From Arthrobacter sp. (GTDB lineage: Bacteria > Actinomycetota > Actinomycetes > Actinomycetales > Micrococcaceae): a DNA stretch of 61,191 bases. The DNA is taken from contig JAHFUZ010000028.1 of NCBI GenBank assembly GCA_023264815.1, forward strand, positions 1-61,191, given 5' to 3'. This document shows, piece after piece, positions 1-8,823 of this stretch; position 1 is the stretch's first letter; the number at the start of each line of letters is the position of its first letter. The notes under the pieces were generated by a model. That model was not told the DNA's origin, did no database searches, and saw only the letters and a program-made list of their open reading frames with translations. A program made the position numbers and the translations under genes.

Positions 1-762
1 AACCTCGGACGGGTGGTCGATGTGCTTCCAGGACAGCTCGGAAACGTGAACCAGGCCGTCTACGCCGCCCAGGTCCACGAAGGCACCGAAGTTGACGATG
101 GAGGAAACGACGCCGGGACGGACCTGGCCCTTTTCCAGCTTGTTGAGGAACGTGGAGCGGACCTCGGACTGGGTCTGCTCGAGCCATGCACGGCGGGACA
201 GCACCACGTTGTTGCGGTTCTTGTCCAGCTCGATGATCTTGGCTTCGATCTGCTGACCGATGTACGGAGCAAGGTCGCGCACACGGCGCATCTCGACGAG
301 GGATGCGGGCAGGAAGCCGCGCAGACCGATGTCGAGGATAAGACCACCCTTGACAACCTCGATGACGGTACCGGTGACGACACCGTCTTCTTCCTTGACC
401 TTCTCGATGTCGCCCCAGGCACGCTCGTACTGAGCACGCTTCTTGGAGAGGATCAGGCGGCCTTCTTTGTCTTCCTTGGTGAGCACCAGGGCTTCGACCT
501 GATCGCCGACGGAGACGACGTCTCCGGGATCAACATCGTGCTTGATGGACAGCTCGCGGGACGGGATGACACCTTCGGTCTTGTAACCGATGTCGAGCAG
601 GACTTCATCGCGGTCGACCTTGACGACGGTACCTTCGACGAGATCTCCGTCGTTGAAGTACTTGATGGTGGCGTCGACTGCTGCGAGGAAGTCCTCAGCG
701 GTACCGATGTCGTTAATCGCGACTACGGGGGTACCGGGCTTCTCGGTGGAGGTGATGGTCAT
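1..762 (-). CDS. rpsA: 30S ribosomal protein S1, 5' part (gene continues beyond window start)
   Basis: Reading leftward from the ATG at 762, 254 codons are open to the window edge. The protein shows consecutive S1 RNA-binding repeats: repeat 1 at about residues 39-110 (GDLVEGTVVKV, then GYKTEGVIPSREL), repeat 2 at about 127-195 (GVVTGTVIEVVKGG, then GLRGFLPASLVEMR), and the start of repeat 3 from 221 (VRPGVVSSIVNFGAFVDLGG, VHVSELSW). This is the actinobacterial S1 form, which helps mRNA bind the 30S subunit in the cytoplasm. An acgGAGcc ribosome-binding site lies before the ATG. The C-terminal half is outside the window. A strong promoter lies about 170 bp upstream, giving a long leader. The fourth S1 repeat cannot be checked. 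Confidence 0.97.
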   Translation of the reverse strand, partial: MTITSTEKPGTPVVAINDIGTAEDFLAAVDATIKYFNDGDLVEGTVVKVDRDEVLLDIGYKTEGVIPSRELSIKHDVDPGDVVSVGDQVEALVLTKEDKEGRLILSKKRAQYERAWGDIEKVKEEDGVVTGTVIEVVKGGLILDIGLRGFLPASLVEMRRVRDLAPYIGQQIEAKIIELDKNRNNVVLSRRAWLEQTQSEVRSTFLNKLEKGQVRPGVVSSIVNFGAFVDLGGVDGLVHVSELSWKHIDHPSEV

Positions 763-932
763 GTAGTAGGGGCTCCGTTGTGGATAGTTAGTCGGTCAGG
801 CCAACCGCCGCACCCGCGTTATGGAACGCAGGCGCAGGTCGCGCCAGATCATGGTGATCCGCCGGGTCATCCTGATTGTGTGGATTGGTGTTTATTTAAA
901 GCAAAGAACATGCACGTAGTACACGCCCGTTT

Positions 933-962
933 ATTCTAGTCTCAGTGGCCAAGACGGGTCAA
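933..962 (-). promoter_or_regulatory. Sigma-70-type promoter for rpsA
   Basis: On the minus strand TTGACC (957-962) is followed by 18 bases and TAGAAT (933-938), a good match to the -35/-10 consensus. Transcription would start near 926, leaving a leader of roughly 164 nt before the rpsA ATG at 762. The rest of 763-974 holds no open frame with coding character. The leader is long enough for autogenous control of S1 translation, but that is only an inference. Confidence 0.7.
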
Positions 963-974
963 CGTCACGACGCC

Positions 975-1901
975 TCACAGGGCGAGGACGTGCCCCAGCT
1001 GCGCGAACGTTGCGCCCTGGCCCAGCAGCCGCGGCAGGGCCTGGGCCAGCCCGGCCGCCGTCCCACTGCCCGGCTTGTTGACGTGGGCGATCACAATATC
1101 GCCGCTCCGGGCCCTGCCCACCTCTGCCGCCACGGTGGCCGCGCCGAAGGTGGCACCGCCGTCACCGTTGACGGTGAAATCCACCGGCACCAGGCCCAGG
1201 CGGCGGGTAATGGCCGCGGCGACGTCGTCGAAATACGCCGTCCCCGGCCGGAAGAATGCTGGCGCGTGGCCCGTGATGTCCTGGAGGACCGCCTGGTTGC
1301 CCATGACCTCGTCGTACACCTGGCCGATGTCCGCCGTTCCGGCGATGCCGTAAGCGGACTGTCCCGTCACGGACAGCGGGCGGTGCAGGAATCCATGGTT
1401 AGCCAGTTCAAACAGTGGGTCCGCGGCCAGCTCCGCCGTCAGCGCCGGGTTGGCCTGGATCCAGCGTTCATTAAGGAACAGCGTTGCAGGTACCTTGAGC
1501 TTCCGCAGCGTGGCCAGCACCTGCTGGTCACAGCCGTTGCCGTCTGGCCCGCCGCAGGCATCCAGTGTCAGCGCGATATCCCGCGCCGGAGACCTGCTGA
1601 CGGTCCCGGTGACCTGCAGGCCCCACTCGCGCGGTTTACGGGTTCCGAATTCCGCCATGATCTGCTGCTTGGTCGGGGCGGCGGGACGGTCGGGTTCACC
1701 CGACGGGACGTCCGCCGGGGCCGTCCGCGACGGTGCCGGCGCGGCCGGATCCACCAGCGGCACGGATTCCGGGGCGGCCCCTTCGTGTCCGGCAGCACTG
1801 GCGGTGTCCATGCAGCCGGAAAGCGCCACGGATACCAGCCCGGCCATGCCTGCCAGCAGCGACCGGCGGCCGGGCAGCAGCGGCCTGTCGAATTCCGCCA
1901 C
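975..1901 (-). CDS. NodB-like polysaccharide deacetylase lipoprotein
   Basis: 308 residues. The N-terminus has a twin-arginine-like RRSLLAG run (12-18), a hydrophobic stretch and a lipobox LSGC with Cys30, so it is probably exported and lipid-anchored. A low-complexity Pro/Ala linker leads to a NodB fold: LTLDACGG at 111-118 with the metal Asp at 114, an NHGFLH run giving the H-x3-H metal pair (His169, His173), FFRPG at about 217, and GDIVIAHVN with His273 near the end. The second Asp of the usual TFDDG motif is replaced by Ala-Cys, a subgroup feature. The substrate is probably a cell-wall or extracellular N-acetylated glycan; this is not shown by the sequence. It lies in the same direction as the acetyltransferase gene 31 bp upstream. 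Confidence 0.85.
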   Translation of the reverse strand: MAEFDRPLLPGRRSLLAGMAGLVSVALSGCMDTASAAGHEGAAPESVPLVDPAAPAPSRTAPADVPSGEPDRPAAPTKQQIMAEFGTRKPREWGLQVTGTVSRSPARDIALTLDACGGPDGNGCDQQVLATLRKLKVPATLFLNERWIQANPALTAELAADPLFELANHGFLHRPLSVTGQSAYGIAGTADIGQVYDEVMGNQAVLQDITGHAPAFFRPGTAYFDDVAAAITRRLGLVPVDFTVNGDGGATFGAATVAAEVGRARSGDIVIAHVNKPGSGTAAGLAQALPRLLGQGATFAQLGHVLAL

Positions 1902-1932
1902 AGTGTGTCCTTCATAGCTCGCGCAGGGGCCC

Positions 1933-3225
1933 CTAGAAATGGGTCAGGCAGTGGGTGGCGCGTTCGACGGCGAACATCCCGCGGGCCCGGAGCGACGCGC
2001 CCTGCTGGTGTTCGCGGATCCGCCCTGCCGCCGTCATGGTAACCGGACAGACCGCCCCCAGGTAAATCGATGACAGGGCGGAGACGTCCAGAGTCAGGTC
2101 CGGATCCACGCTCACGCGTTCGACGGCGGCCCCACCGCCGCTGGCTGAGAGGGCGAAGGTTCCCGCCGTGAGGCCAAGGGGGTCAAGGACTTCCAGCACC
2201 AGCCGGCCGTCCACCGGGTAGTGGCGCGCTGTGAGGGCCTCCTCCACGTCCAGTATGCGGAGCCAGAGCATGTCCCGGGCCTCTGAGGCGTCAATACAGC
2301 GGGGATCCTCGAGTGCCCACGGCAGCGGATCATCCACCGGCGCTTCCTCCCACGTGACGCGTTCAACCAGGTCGATGGCGCCCAGGTACTGCCACAGCTC
2401 CAGGTACGCGGCCGGGGTGGCCGCCACCAGGTCCACCACCTCCATGGTGTACGGCCTGCTGGTCCAGCCACCGAACTTGTACGAGACGTAACCGTCAACA
2501 TCGCTGTCAGGGCCGTAGTGCAGAGCCACCTTGACCTTCGGGTCCTCGTCGGACTCGCGGCTGATGGACCCCGACGCCATCTGGCGGTAGTACTCGTGCC
2601 GGTCAACAGAACCGGGAGTGAGACGGTGCAGCCGTTCGAAGACCGCCGGTGCCAACTCCAGGAGGACCTTCGGGTCAGCCACCTCGACGCGGCCCACCGG
2701 CGCGTGGTTCACCACGAACCGGGCACTGGTGTCCACCTTGATGGATTGTTCCCAGGTTGCCACGCCGAAGCCGAAGCGGCGGTAGATGGACGCCTCAGAC
2801 GCGGTCAGTGCCGCCATTGCCAGGCCGTCCCGGCGCGCCAGCTCCAGTTCTTCGGTCATCAGGCGGCGCAGCAGCCCCCGCCGGCGGTGGGAGGTCCGCA
2901 CCGTCACCGCGGTAACCAGCCGGGTATCCAGCAGGCGCCCGAAACCTATATTCAGCGTCTTGTCCATGGTCCCGAAGGTCGCAACGGGGACGTCGGCGCT
3001 GAGTGAGTGGCTGGCAACCGGTCCGCGCTGGTAGGCGCCGGTCATGACACGCCGGTCCACGCGCTGCATGTCGATGCCCCGGTCAACGCGTTCGTCGCTG
3101 CGGCGGGCATCGTGGAATCCGAACGCTACCGCGCGCATCCACGTCACAGCCGCCGGGTAAGCGGGGTGGTCCTTGGCGGCCGGTTCGAAGCGCCGGAATT
3201 CATAGTCATCACTCAGTTCAGCCAC
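1933..3225 (-). CDS. Eis-like GNAT N-acetyltransferase
   Basis: About 430 residues, the length of the Eis family of hexameric acetyltransferases. An N-terminal GNAT domain carries the acetyl-CoA loop (TVRTSHRRRGLLRRLM) and the Eis signature ASEASIYRRFGFG. A second GNAT-like half and an SCP2-like C-terminal domain follow, ending in HCLTHF; a terminal Phe carboxylate is typical of Eis, where it acts as the general base. Family members acetylate amines, including aminoglycosides and lysines; the substrate here is unknown. I chose the GTG at 3225, which has TTAGG about 10 nt upstream; a TTG at 3243 in frame is the alternative. The gene lies 58 bp downstream of the polA stop on the same strand. 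Confidence 0.85.
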   Translation of the reverse strand: MAELSDDYEFRRFEPAAKDHPAYPAAVTWMRAVAFGFHDARRSDERVDRGIDMQRVDRRVMTGAYQRGPVASHSLSADVPVATFGTMDKTLNIGFGRLLDTRLVTAVTVRTSHRRRGLLRRLMTEELELARRDGLAMAALTASEASIYRRFGFGVATWEQSIKVDTSARFVVNHAPVGRVEVADPKVLLELAPAVFERLHRLTPGSVDRHEYYRQMASGSISRESDEDPKVKVALHYGPDSDVDGYVSYKFGGWTSRPYTMEVVDLVAATPAAYLELWQYLGAIDLVERVTWEEAPVDDPLPWALEDPRCIDASEARDMLWLRILDVEEALTARHYPVDGRLVLEVLDPLGLTAGTFALSASGGGAAVERVSVDPDLTLDVSALSSIYLGAVCPVTMTAAGRIREHQQGASLRARGMFAVERATHCLTHF

Positions 3226-3301
3226 AACGCCGAGCCTAACCAATCAAACCGGCACCTGGCCAGCACGAACACGTCCGCGCCGGCGGTGTCCCTTCCCGGT
3301 A

Positions 3302-6121
3302 CTAGTGGCCGGCGTCGTACCAGCTGGGCCCGACGCCGATCTGGACGTCCAGGGGCACGCTCAGGTCAGCGGCGCTTCCCATTTGGTCAGTGACAAGCTT
3401 CTCCACCGCGTCCCGTTCGCCGGGCGCCACTTCGAGCACCAGTTCGTCATGGACCTGCAGGAGCATCCGGGATTTCAGGCCCTGGGCGGCCAGTTCAGCG
3501 TCCACACCCAGCATTGCCCGCTTGATGATGTCGGCCGCGGATCCCTGGATGGGTGAGTTCAGGGCGATCCGCTCCGCGTTCTCGCGCAACTGCCGGTCGG
3601 TGCTGGTGAGGTCCGGGAGGTACCTGCGCCGACCTTCAATGGTGGCTGTGTAGCCGTCGATCCGTGCCTGGTCCACCACGCCGCGGAGGTAGTCGCGGAC
3701 AGCGCCAAAGCGGTCGAAGTAGTCCTTCATGAGCGTGCGGGCCTCGTCCACGGAAATTTCCAGCTGCTTGGACAGGCCGAAGGACGTCAGTCCGTAGGCA
3801 AGGCCGTAGGACATAGCCTTCACCTTGGAGCGCATGGCGCTGGTGACTTCTTCGGTGGGCAAATGGAAGATGTTGGAGCCCACAAAACGGTGCAGGTCCT
3901 CGCCGTCCCGGTAGGCCTGGATCAGGCCGGCATCCCCGGACAAGTGCGCCATAATGCGCATTTCGATCTGCGAGTAGTCGGCGGAGAGGAGGCATTCGTA
4001 GCCCTCGCTGACGACGAAGATGCCGCGGACGCGGCGGCCTTCCTCGCTGCGGATGGGGATGTTCTGCAGGTTGGGGTTGTTGGAGGAGATCCGGCCTGTG
4101 GCTGCAACATTCTGGGCGTACGTGGTGTGGATCCGTCCGTCTTCCGTGACGGACTTCTTGAGTGATTCCAGCATCTGGCGCAGCTTCGAGGATTCCCGGT
4201 GCGCCATGAGCTGGACCAGGAATTCGTGCCCCGTTTTTTCCAGCAGGTTCTTCAGCGACGCGGCGTCGGTAGTGTACCCGGACTTGATCTTCTTGGTCTT
4301 CGGCAGCTGGAGTTCGTCAAAGAGGACGGCCTGCAGCTGTTTGGGCGAGCCCAGGTTGACCTCATGGCCGATGGCGGCGAAAGCCAGCTCCTGGGCGTTG
4401 TCGATGACCTTGGCGAGGTCCGCGAGCTGTTCGTCCATGCGCGCCATGTCGATGGCAATTCCGGCGGTTTCCATGCCGGCCAGCACCCGACTGACGGGCA
4501 GCTCAAGCGTGGTGAGCAGGTCGCCGGCCTTGCGTTCGGTCAGTTCCGATTCGAAGTGCCGGCTGAGGGCCTGGACCACTGCGGCCACCTGGACCAGGGC
4601 ACCTGCGGCTGCGGCGTCGTCGCCGTCGAACGCCAATTCGAGCTGGCCTGCCTTGGAGATCCCGGGCGAGATGCTGATGTTGAGATGGTGCTGGGCGAGT
4701 TCGGCCAGTTCATAGGTACGGCGGTCGGGCTGGATGAGGTATCCGGAGATGGAGGTGTCGTCCACCACGCCTTCGAGGCCCAGCCCGCGGCTGGCGAGGG
4801 CCTTCAGGGCTGGCTTATAGCCGTGCACTACCTTCGGTTCGGCTTCGTTCCGCAACCACCCGGACAGGGCATTTTCGGCGGCGGCGTCCTGTGCGGTGAG
4901 GTCGATGTACACGGCCGCACCGTCACGGACGATGGCCAGTGCGGTGGCGTCCTCACCGAAACGGCCCGGTACGACGTCGACGGCGACAGCTGAGCGCTGC
5001 CCGGCGCCCGCCGCGAGAAACGCGCTGAGTTCCGCGGCGCCGGCGGGGGTGGCGAAGTCCGGGGTGTCGATGGTCTCCCGTTCGGCGGACTCCAGTTCCT
5101 CACTGCTGTAGAGGGCGAAGAGCCGGGTGCGGATGGTTTTGAATTCGAGTTCGTCGAACAGGGCTTCCAGCGCGGCCTCGTCGGGCCGTGGTTCGGCCAG
5201 GTCATCCAGGGTGACCGGCAGTTCCAGGTCTGTATGGAGCCTGTTCAGGCGGCGGTTGCGCTTGACGTGGTCGACATTCTCGCGGAGTGCATCGCCGACT
5301 TTTCCGCCGATGGCGTCGAGGTTCTCGAGCACGCCTTCGAGGCCGCCGTAGAGATTGATCCACTTGGCCGCTGTCTTGGGCCCGACGCCGGGAACTCCGG
5401 GAAGGTTGTCCGCGGACTCCCCCACCAGTGCGGCGAGGTCGGAGTACTGCGGCGGGGTGACGAAGTACTTTTCCTGGATGGCTGCGGTGTCCAGCCGTGG
5501 AATGTCGCTGACGCCTTTGCGCGGGTAGAGCACAAACACGTTGTCCGTGATGAGCTGGAATGCGTCCCGGTCGCCGGTGACCAGGAGGACCTCATAGCCG
5601 GCGTTTTCCCCCAGCACGGAAAGGGTTGCCAGGATGTCGTCCGCCTCGTAGCCCGGCAGTTTGATGGTCTTGATCCCCCAGGCCTGCATGACTTTGTCGA
5701 TGAGGTCGATCTGGCCGCTCATCTCGCGGGGAGTTTCGTTCCGGCCGCCTTTGTACTCGCTGTACTCGGCTTTGCGGTGGGTGGTCTCGTCCGAGACATC
5801 GAAAGCCACCGCGATGTGGGTGGGCTTTTGTTCCTTGATCAGGTTGATCAGCATCGACGTGAAGCCGTGGATCGCATTGGTGTGCTGGCCGTTGGCCGTG
5901 GAGAACTTGTCCGCCGGCAGGGCGAAGAACGCCCGGAAGGCCATGGAGTGCCCGTCCAGTACCAGGAGGCGCGGCTGCCCGGTCAACGGAACAACGGGTG
6001 CTTCAGTGGCGGAAACCCGGGCCCCGGCCGACGGCGGAACGCTGACGTCCTGCAGGGCGGCATCTGTGTCGGTCGCAGCGGTAACAGAGGGGAATGGGGC
6101 CGGTTTGGTAGTTTCACTCAC
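3302..6121 (-). CDS. polA: DNA polymerase I
   Basis: About 939 residues from the GTG at 6121. Domains in order: N-terminal 5'-3' exonuclease (LLVLDGHSMAFRAFF, then GYEADDILATL and VTGDRDAFQL), a 3'-5' exonuclease-like domain, and the family A polymerase. Motif A is SADYSQIEMR with Asp near 715, motif B is RSKVKAMSYGLAYG near 764, and motif C is VHDELVLE with Asp near 891. The middle domain lacks the proofreading DxE (its first strand reads AVDVVPG), as is usual in actinobacterial Pol I. It fills gaps and removes RNA primers in replication and repair. An in-frame ATG at 6142 is an alternative start that would overlap the divergent thioesterase start by two bases. Confidence 0.97.
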   Translation of the reverse strand: MSETTKPAPFPSVTAATDTDAALQDVSVPPSAGARVSATEAPVVPLTGQPRLLVLDGHSMAFRAFFALPADKFSTANGQHTNAIHGFTSMLINLIKEQKPTHIAVAFDVSDETTHRKAEYSEYKGGRNETPREMSGQIDLIDKVMQAWGIKTIKLPGYEADDILATLSVLGENAGYEVLLVTGDRDAFQLITDNVFVLYPRKGVSDIPRLDTAAIQEKYFVTPPQYSDLAALVGESADNLPGVPGVGPKTAAKWINLYGGLEGVLENLDAIGGKVGDALRENVDHVKRNRRLNRLHTDLELPVTLDDLAEPRPDEAALEALFDELEFKTIRTRLFALYSSEELESAERETIDTPDFATPAGAAELSAFLAAGAGQRSAVAVDVVPGRFGEDATALAIVRDGAAVYIDLTAQDAAAENALSGWLRNEAEPKVVHGYKPALKALASRGLGLEGVVDDTSISGYLIQPDRRTYELAELAQHHLNISISPGISKAGQLELAFDGDDAAAAGALVQVAAVVQALSRHFESELTERKAGDLLTTLELPVSRVLAGMETAGIAIDMARMDEQLADLAKVIDNAQELAFAAIGHEVNLGSPKQLQAVLFDELQLPKTKKIKSGYTTDAASLKNLLEKTGHEFLVQLMAHRESSKLRQMLESLKKSVTEDGRIHTTYAQNVAATGRISSNNPNLQNIPIRSEEGRRVRGIFVVSEGYECLLSADYSQIEMRIMAHLSGDAGLIQAYRDGEDLHRFVGSNIFHLPTEEVTSAMRSKVKAMSYGLAYGLTSFGLSKQLEISVDEARTLMKDYFDRFGAVRDYLRGVVDQARIDGYTATIEGRRRYLPDLTSTDRQLRENAERIALNSPIQGSAADIIKRAMLGVDAELAAQGLKSRMLLQVHDELVLEVAPGERDAVEKLVTDQMGSAADLSVPLDVQIGVGPSWYDAGH

Positions 6122-6140
6122 AGGTGCCAGCCTAGTTGCC

Positions 6141-6614
6141 ATGACGGACAATTTCACGCCCGGCCCCTTCACTGAGGAATTGGTCACAGCGGGCATCCCG
6201 GAGCACCTTCACGGCTGGCTCAACCCCTTCGGCATCGGGGCCCTGGTGGTCAAGATGGGGATCCACTTCCTGGAAATGAGCCCGGAAAGGACGGTGGCCA
6301 CCATGCCGGTGGAAGGCAACACCCAGGTGGCCGGCATCCTGCATGGCGGTGCCCACGTTGTCCTGGCCGAGACGCTGGGGTCTTTCGCCGCCGGAATGCA
6401 CGCCGGCGCTGGCAGGCATGCCCTGGGCATCGAAGTCAGCGCCACCCACCACCGCGCCATTGCCGCCGGAACCGTAACGGGCACCTGCACCGCAATTCAT
6501 CTGGGCAGGACGCTGACCACGCACGAGATCGTCATGACCGACGAACGCGGCCGCCGGCTCTCCACGGCACGAATCACGAACATGCTGCGGGACAACGGAC
6601 CCTCAGCGGACTGA
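6141..6614 (+). CDS. PaaI-family hotdog thioesterase
   Basis: 157 residues forming one hotdog domain. The active-site helix is seen in GILHGGAHVVLAETLGS (about 64-80), preceded by a strand with MPVEGNTQVAG and followed by GIEVSATHHRAIAAGTVTG, the order of the PaaI/YbgC-like acyl-CoA thioesterases. It probably hydrolyses aromatic or medium-chain acyl-CoA esters in the cytoplasm, perhaps menaquinone-pathway DHNA-CoA; I cannot separate these. The gene is divergent from polA with only about 20 bp between the starts. Its last 12 bases overlap the 3' end of the convergent RibD-like gene. Confidence 0.88.
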   Translation: MTDNFTPGPFTEELVTAGIPEHLHGWLNPFGIGALVVKMGIHFLEMSPERTVATMPVEGNTQVAGILHGGAHVVLAETLGSFAAGMHAGAGRHALGIEVSATHHRAIAAGTVTGTCTAIHLGRTLTTHEIVMTDERGRRLSTARITNMLRDNGPSAD

Positions 6615-7163
6615 CTGTTCCCCGGAGCCGAAGCTGTAGCGGAGCTCCACGATCCCCCGCCCCAGGGTGCGCGACGCCGTCAACTCCAGCGCCGGCGTCG
6701 GACCCTGCAGCGGCAACAGCCGCTTCCCGTCGCCCAGCACCACAGGAATCACGGAGAGGATGATGTCGTCGAGGCGGCCCGCCGTGGCGAACTGCGCGGC
6801 AAGGTTGCCGCCGCCCACCACCCACACGTTCTTCGCGCCGGCGTCGGCCAAAAAATCCGGGATGAATTCCTGCACCGGCCCGCGGACAAACGTCACGTCA
6901 GAACCGGCCGGCGCCGCATATTCATGGTGGGTGAAGACATAGCAAGGCGTTGCCGGATATGGCCACTTGCCGGGCTCGTGTTCCATCAGCCAGGCGTACG
7001 TTTCACCGCCCATCACAATGCAGCCCACATTGTCCATAAAGGACTCGTAGCTTTCCTTACCGCCCTCAAACCCGTCAAACGCCAGCAACCAGGAGAGATC
7101 GTCCTTGGCTGTGGCGATGAAGCCATCGAGGGAGGCTGCAACAAAATACTGAATCCTGGACAT
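6603..7163 (-). CDS. RibD C-terminal/dihydrofolate-reductase-family protein
   Basis: 186 residues of the single-domain RibD_C family: MSRIQYFVAASLDGFIA at the N-terminus, CIVMGGETYAWL in the middle, and the nucleotide-binding VWVVGGGNLAAQF run near 132-144 followed by LSVIPVVLGDGKRL. These proteins are NAD(P)H-dependent reductases of generally unknown substrate. The gene overlaps the 3' end of the thioesterase on the other strand by 12 bp. It is not folA itself: the fold match is to the RibD branch, which lacks the folate-pocket signatures. A paralogue lies at 45154. Confidence 0.85.
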   Translation of the reverse strand: MSRIQYFVAASLDGFIATAKDDLSWLLAFDGFEGGKESYESFMDNVGCIVMGGETYAWLMEHEPGKWPYPATPCYVFTHHEYAAPAGSDVTFVRGPVQEFIPDFLADAGAKNVWVVGGGNLAAQFATAGRLDDIILSVIPVVLGDGKRLLPLQGPTPALELTASRTLGRGIVELRYSFGSGEQSVR

Positions 7164-7206
7164 GGACCCAGCGTAGCCGCGGGGGCCGTAGCCGGCTAAG
7201 GGGTCC

Positions 7207-7428
7207 CTACTTGCTGAAGTACGGGATGATCAGGTAGAGCCCGAACAGCACGGCCACGCCGCACAGCCCGAAGCAGATGTTGGCGAAGGTACGTTTGCTG
7301 CGCGGCGACGCCTGCCGGACGTCCCCGGCAATCGCGGTCAGCCGGACTCCCAAAGAATAGAGGACCACCACGGTCACCGCCGCCACCAGTGTTGCACCGG
7401 CCACGGTCAGGAGTTCCAACCACTTCAT
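7207..7428 (-). CDS. Small two-helix membrane protein coupled to PiT transporter
   Basis: 73 residues with two clear hydrophobic segments (about 5-27 and 50-69) separated by a basic loop (RQASPRSKR). I do not recognise a family. Its ATG overlaps the TGA of the upstream phosphate transporter (ATGA at 7425-7428), so the two are translationally coupled. It is therefore likely to be an accessory or regulatory membrane protein for phosphate uptake (inference from context only). Confidence 0.75.
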   Translation of the reverse strand: MKWLELLTVAGATLVAAVTVVVLYSLGVRLTAIAGDVRQASPRSKRTFANICFGLCGVAVLFGLYLIIPYFSK

Positions 7429-8672
7429 CGCTGAGTATCCTTCTGCTGGTTCGCTTCGGCTTCGGCTGTGGCGTCTGCACTGGCCTGGGCGCGTGCACGG
7501 GCCAGGGCTTTCTTCTTGGCGAAGCGGACGGCTTGCCCTGCTTCTTCGACCTCCACGGCGTTGTGGTGGCCCACATGGGACTTACGGGAATAGAAGAACA
7601 TCAACAGTACGGCTGCGGTGCCGGCGACGGCGGCAAGCACCACGCCCACCACGCCGGTCTTGACGAGAAGCGCAGTCAGCGCACCCACCAATCCGGCGGC
7701 CGGGAGGGTGAAAAGCCAGCCCAGGGCGATTTTGCCCACCATGTTCCAGCGCACTGTGGTGCCTTTGCGGCCCATTCCGGACCCGATGACGGAACCGGAA
7801 GCCACCTGCGTGGTGGAGAGCGCGAACCCGAGGTGTGAGGAGGCCAGGATGGCGGAGGCTGTACTGGTTTCGGCGGCGAAGCCCTGGGCCGGTTTGACCT
7901 CGGTGAGACCTGATCCCATGGTGCGGATGATGCGCCAGCCGCCGGCGTACGTGCCGATGGCAATCGCCAGGGCACAGGCCGCGATGACCCAGAACTGCGG
8001 GCCTGAGCCCGGCGACTGGGTCCCGGCGGCAATCAATACCAGGGTGATGATGCCCATTGTTTTCTGGGCGTCATTGGTGCCGTGGGCAAGAGCCACGAGG
8101 CTGGACGTAAAAATCTGGCCGGTGCGGAAGCCGCCGCGCTTCTGGATGAGCTTGCTGCCGGTATCGGGGTCGTGCCGTGCCGTCAGCGCATAGGCGAGCC
8201 TGGTGCAGACGTAGGCCACCATCCCGGCAATGAGCGGGGCAAAAATGGCCGGCAGGATGACCTTCTGCAGGAGGGTCTCCAGGTTCACGGAGTTGAAGCC
8301 GATCCCGGCTATGGCTGCGCCGATCAGGCCGCCGAACAGTGCATGGGATGAACTGGAGGGCAGGCCCTTCAACCACGTGATCATGTTCCACAGGATGGCG
8401 CCCATCAGGCCGGCGAAGATGATGTCCGGAGTGATCAGGACGCCGTCGGAACCTTCACGAATGATGCCACCGGACACCGTCCTGGCCACTTCCGTGGAAA
8501 GGAAGGCACCTACCAGGTTCAGGATTGCGGCCAGCGTCACGGCGGTCTTCGCTTTGATGGCACCTGTGGCGATAGGCGTGGCCATCGCGTTGGCGGTGTC
8601 GTGGAAGCCGTTCGTGAAGTCGAAAAAGAGTGCCAGTGCGATGACCAGCGCCACCATGAAGGTGATATCCAC
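7425..8672 (-). CDS. pit: PiT-family inorganic phosphate transporter
   Basis: 415 residues, about ten hydrophobic segments and two inverted PiT repeats. Diagnostic motifs are FTNGFHDTANAMA near residue 20, the SSSHALFGG loop near 106, ALAHGTNDAQKTMGI near 195, and a second SSHLGFALSTTQVASG copy. The cytoplasmic tail is long, charged and Ala/Lys-rich (about 365-415). It imports phosphate, or metal-phosphate complexes, driven by protons or Na+. The frame opens with GTG at 8672; an ATG five codons in (8657) has AGGTGG upstream and may be the true start. A spaced direct repeat at 8741-8770 is a candidate phosphate-response element. The stop overlaps the small membrane gene that follows. Confidence 0.93.
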   Translation of the reverse strand: MDITFMVALVIALALFFDFTNGFHDTANAMATPIATGAIKAKTAVTLAAILNLVGAFLSTEVARTVSGGIIREGSDGVLITPDIIFAGLMGAILWNMITWLKGLPSSSSHALFGGLIGAAIAGIGFNSVNLETLLQKVILPAIFAPLIAGMVAYVCTRLAYALTARHDPDTGSKLIQKRGGFRTGQIFTSSLVALAHGTNDAQKTMGIITLVLIAAGTQSPGSGPQFWVIAACALAIAIGTYAGGWRIIRTMGSGLTEVKPAQGFAAETSTASAILASSHLGFALSTTQVASGSVIGSGMGRKGTTVRWNMVGKIALGWLFTLPAAGLVGALTALLVKTGVVGVVLAAVAGTAAVLLMFFYSRKSHVGHHNAVEVEEAGQAVRFAKKKALARARAQASADATAEAEANQQKDTQR

Positions 8673-8740
8673 CTGTTGCCCAATCTGCAGAGTCGACGTT
8701 CAGCAGTTCCATTACCCCGCCTGCCTGCCGGGCATAATTC

Positions 8741-8770
8741 ACCTGAAGTTAATGTGAAATGACCTGAAGT
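8741..8770 (-). promoter_or_regulatory. Direct repeat upstream of PiT gene, candidate PhoP-type box
   Basis: ACCTGAAGT occurs at 8741-8749 and again at 8762-8770, 21 bp apart (two helical turns), with a TTAA-type extension after each (gttaa, gtgttaa) and an AT-rich centre. It lies about 70 bp before the PiT start. OmpR/PhoB-type regulators bind such direct repeats, and phosphate control of this gene would be expected. The half-site differs from the GTTCACC type known in streptomycetes, so the assignment is an inference. Confidence 0.45.
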
Positions 8771-8823
8771 GTTAACAGAACCGGCCTGAAACCCTATCGA
8801 TAGTACGCGCCCCCGGCAGGAGG

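Noticed and set aside
13..939. Long plus-strand open frame over rpsA
   Set aside because: It is antisense to the S1 coding frame and its sequence is the shadow expected of GC-rich coding DNA; it has no family pattern.
5234..6175. Long open frame antisense to polA
   Set aside because: Same GC effect; no domain, no ribosome-binding site.
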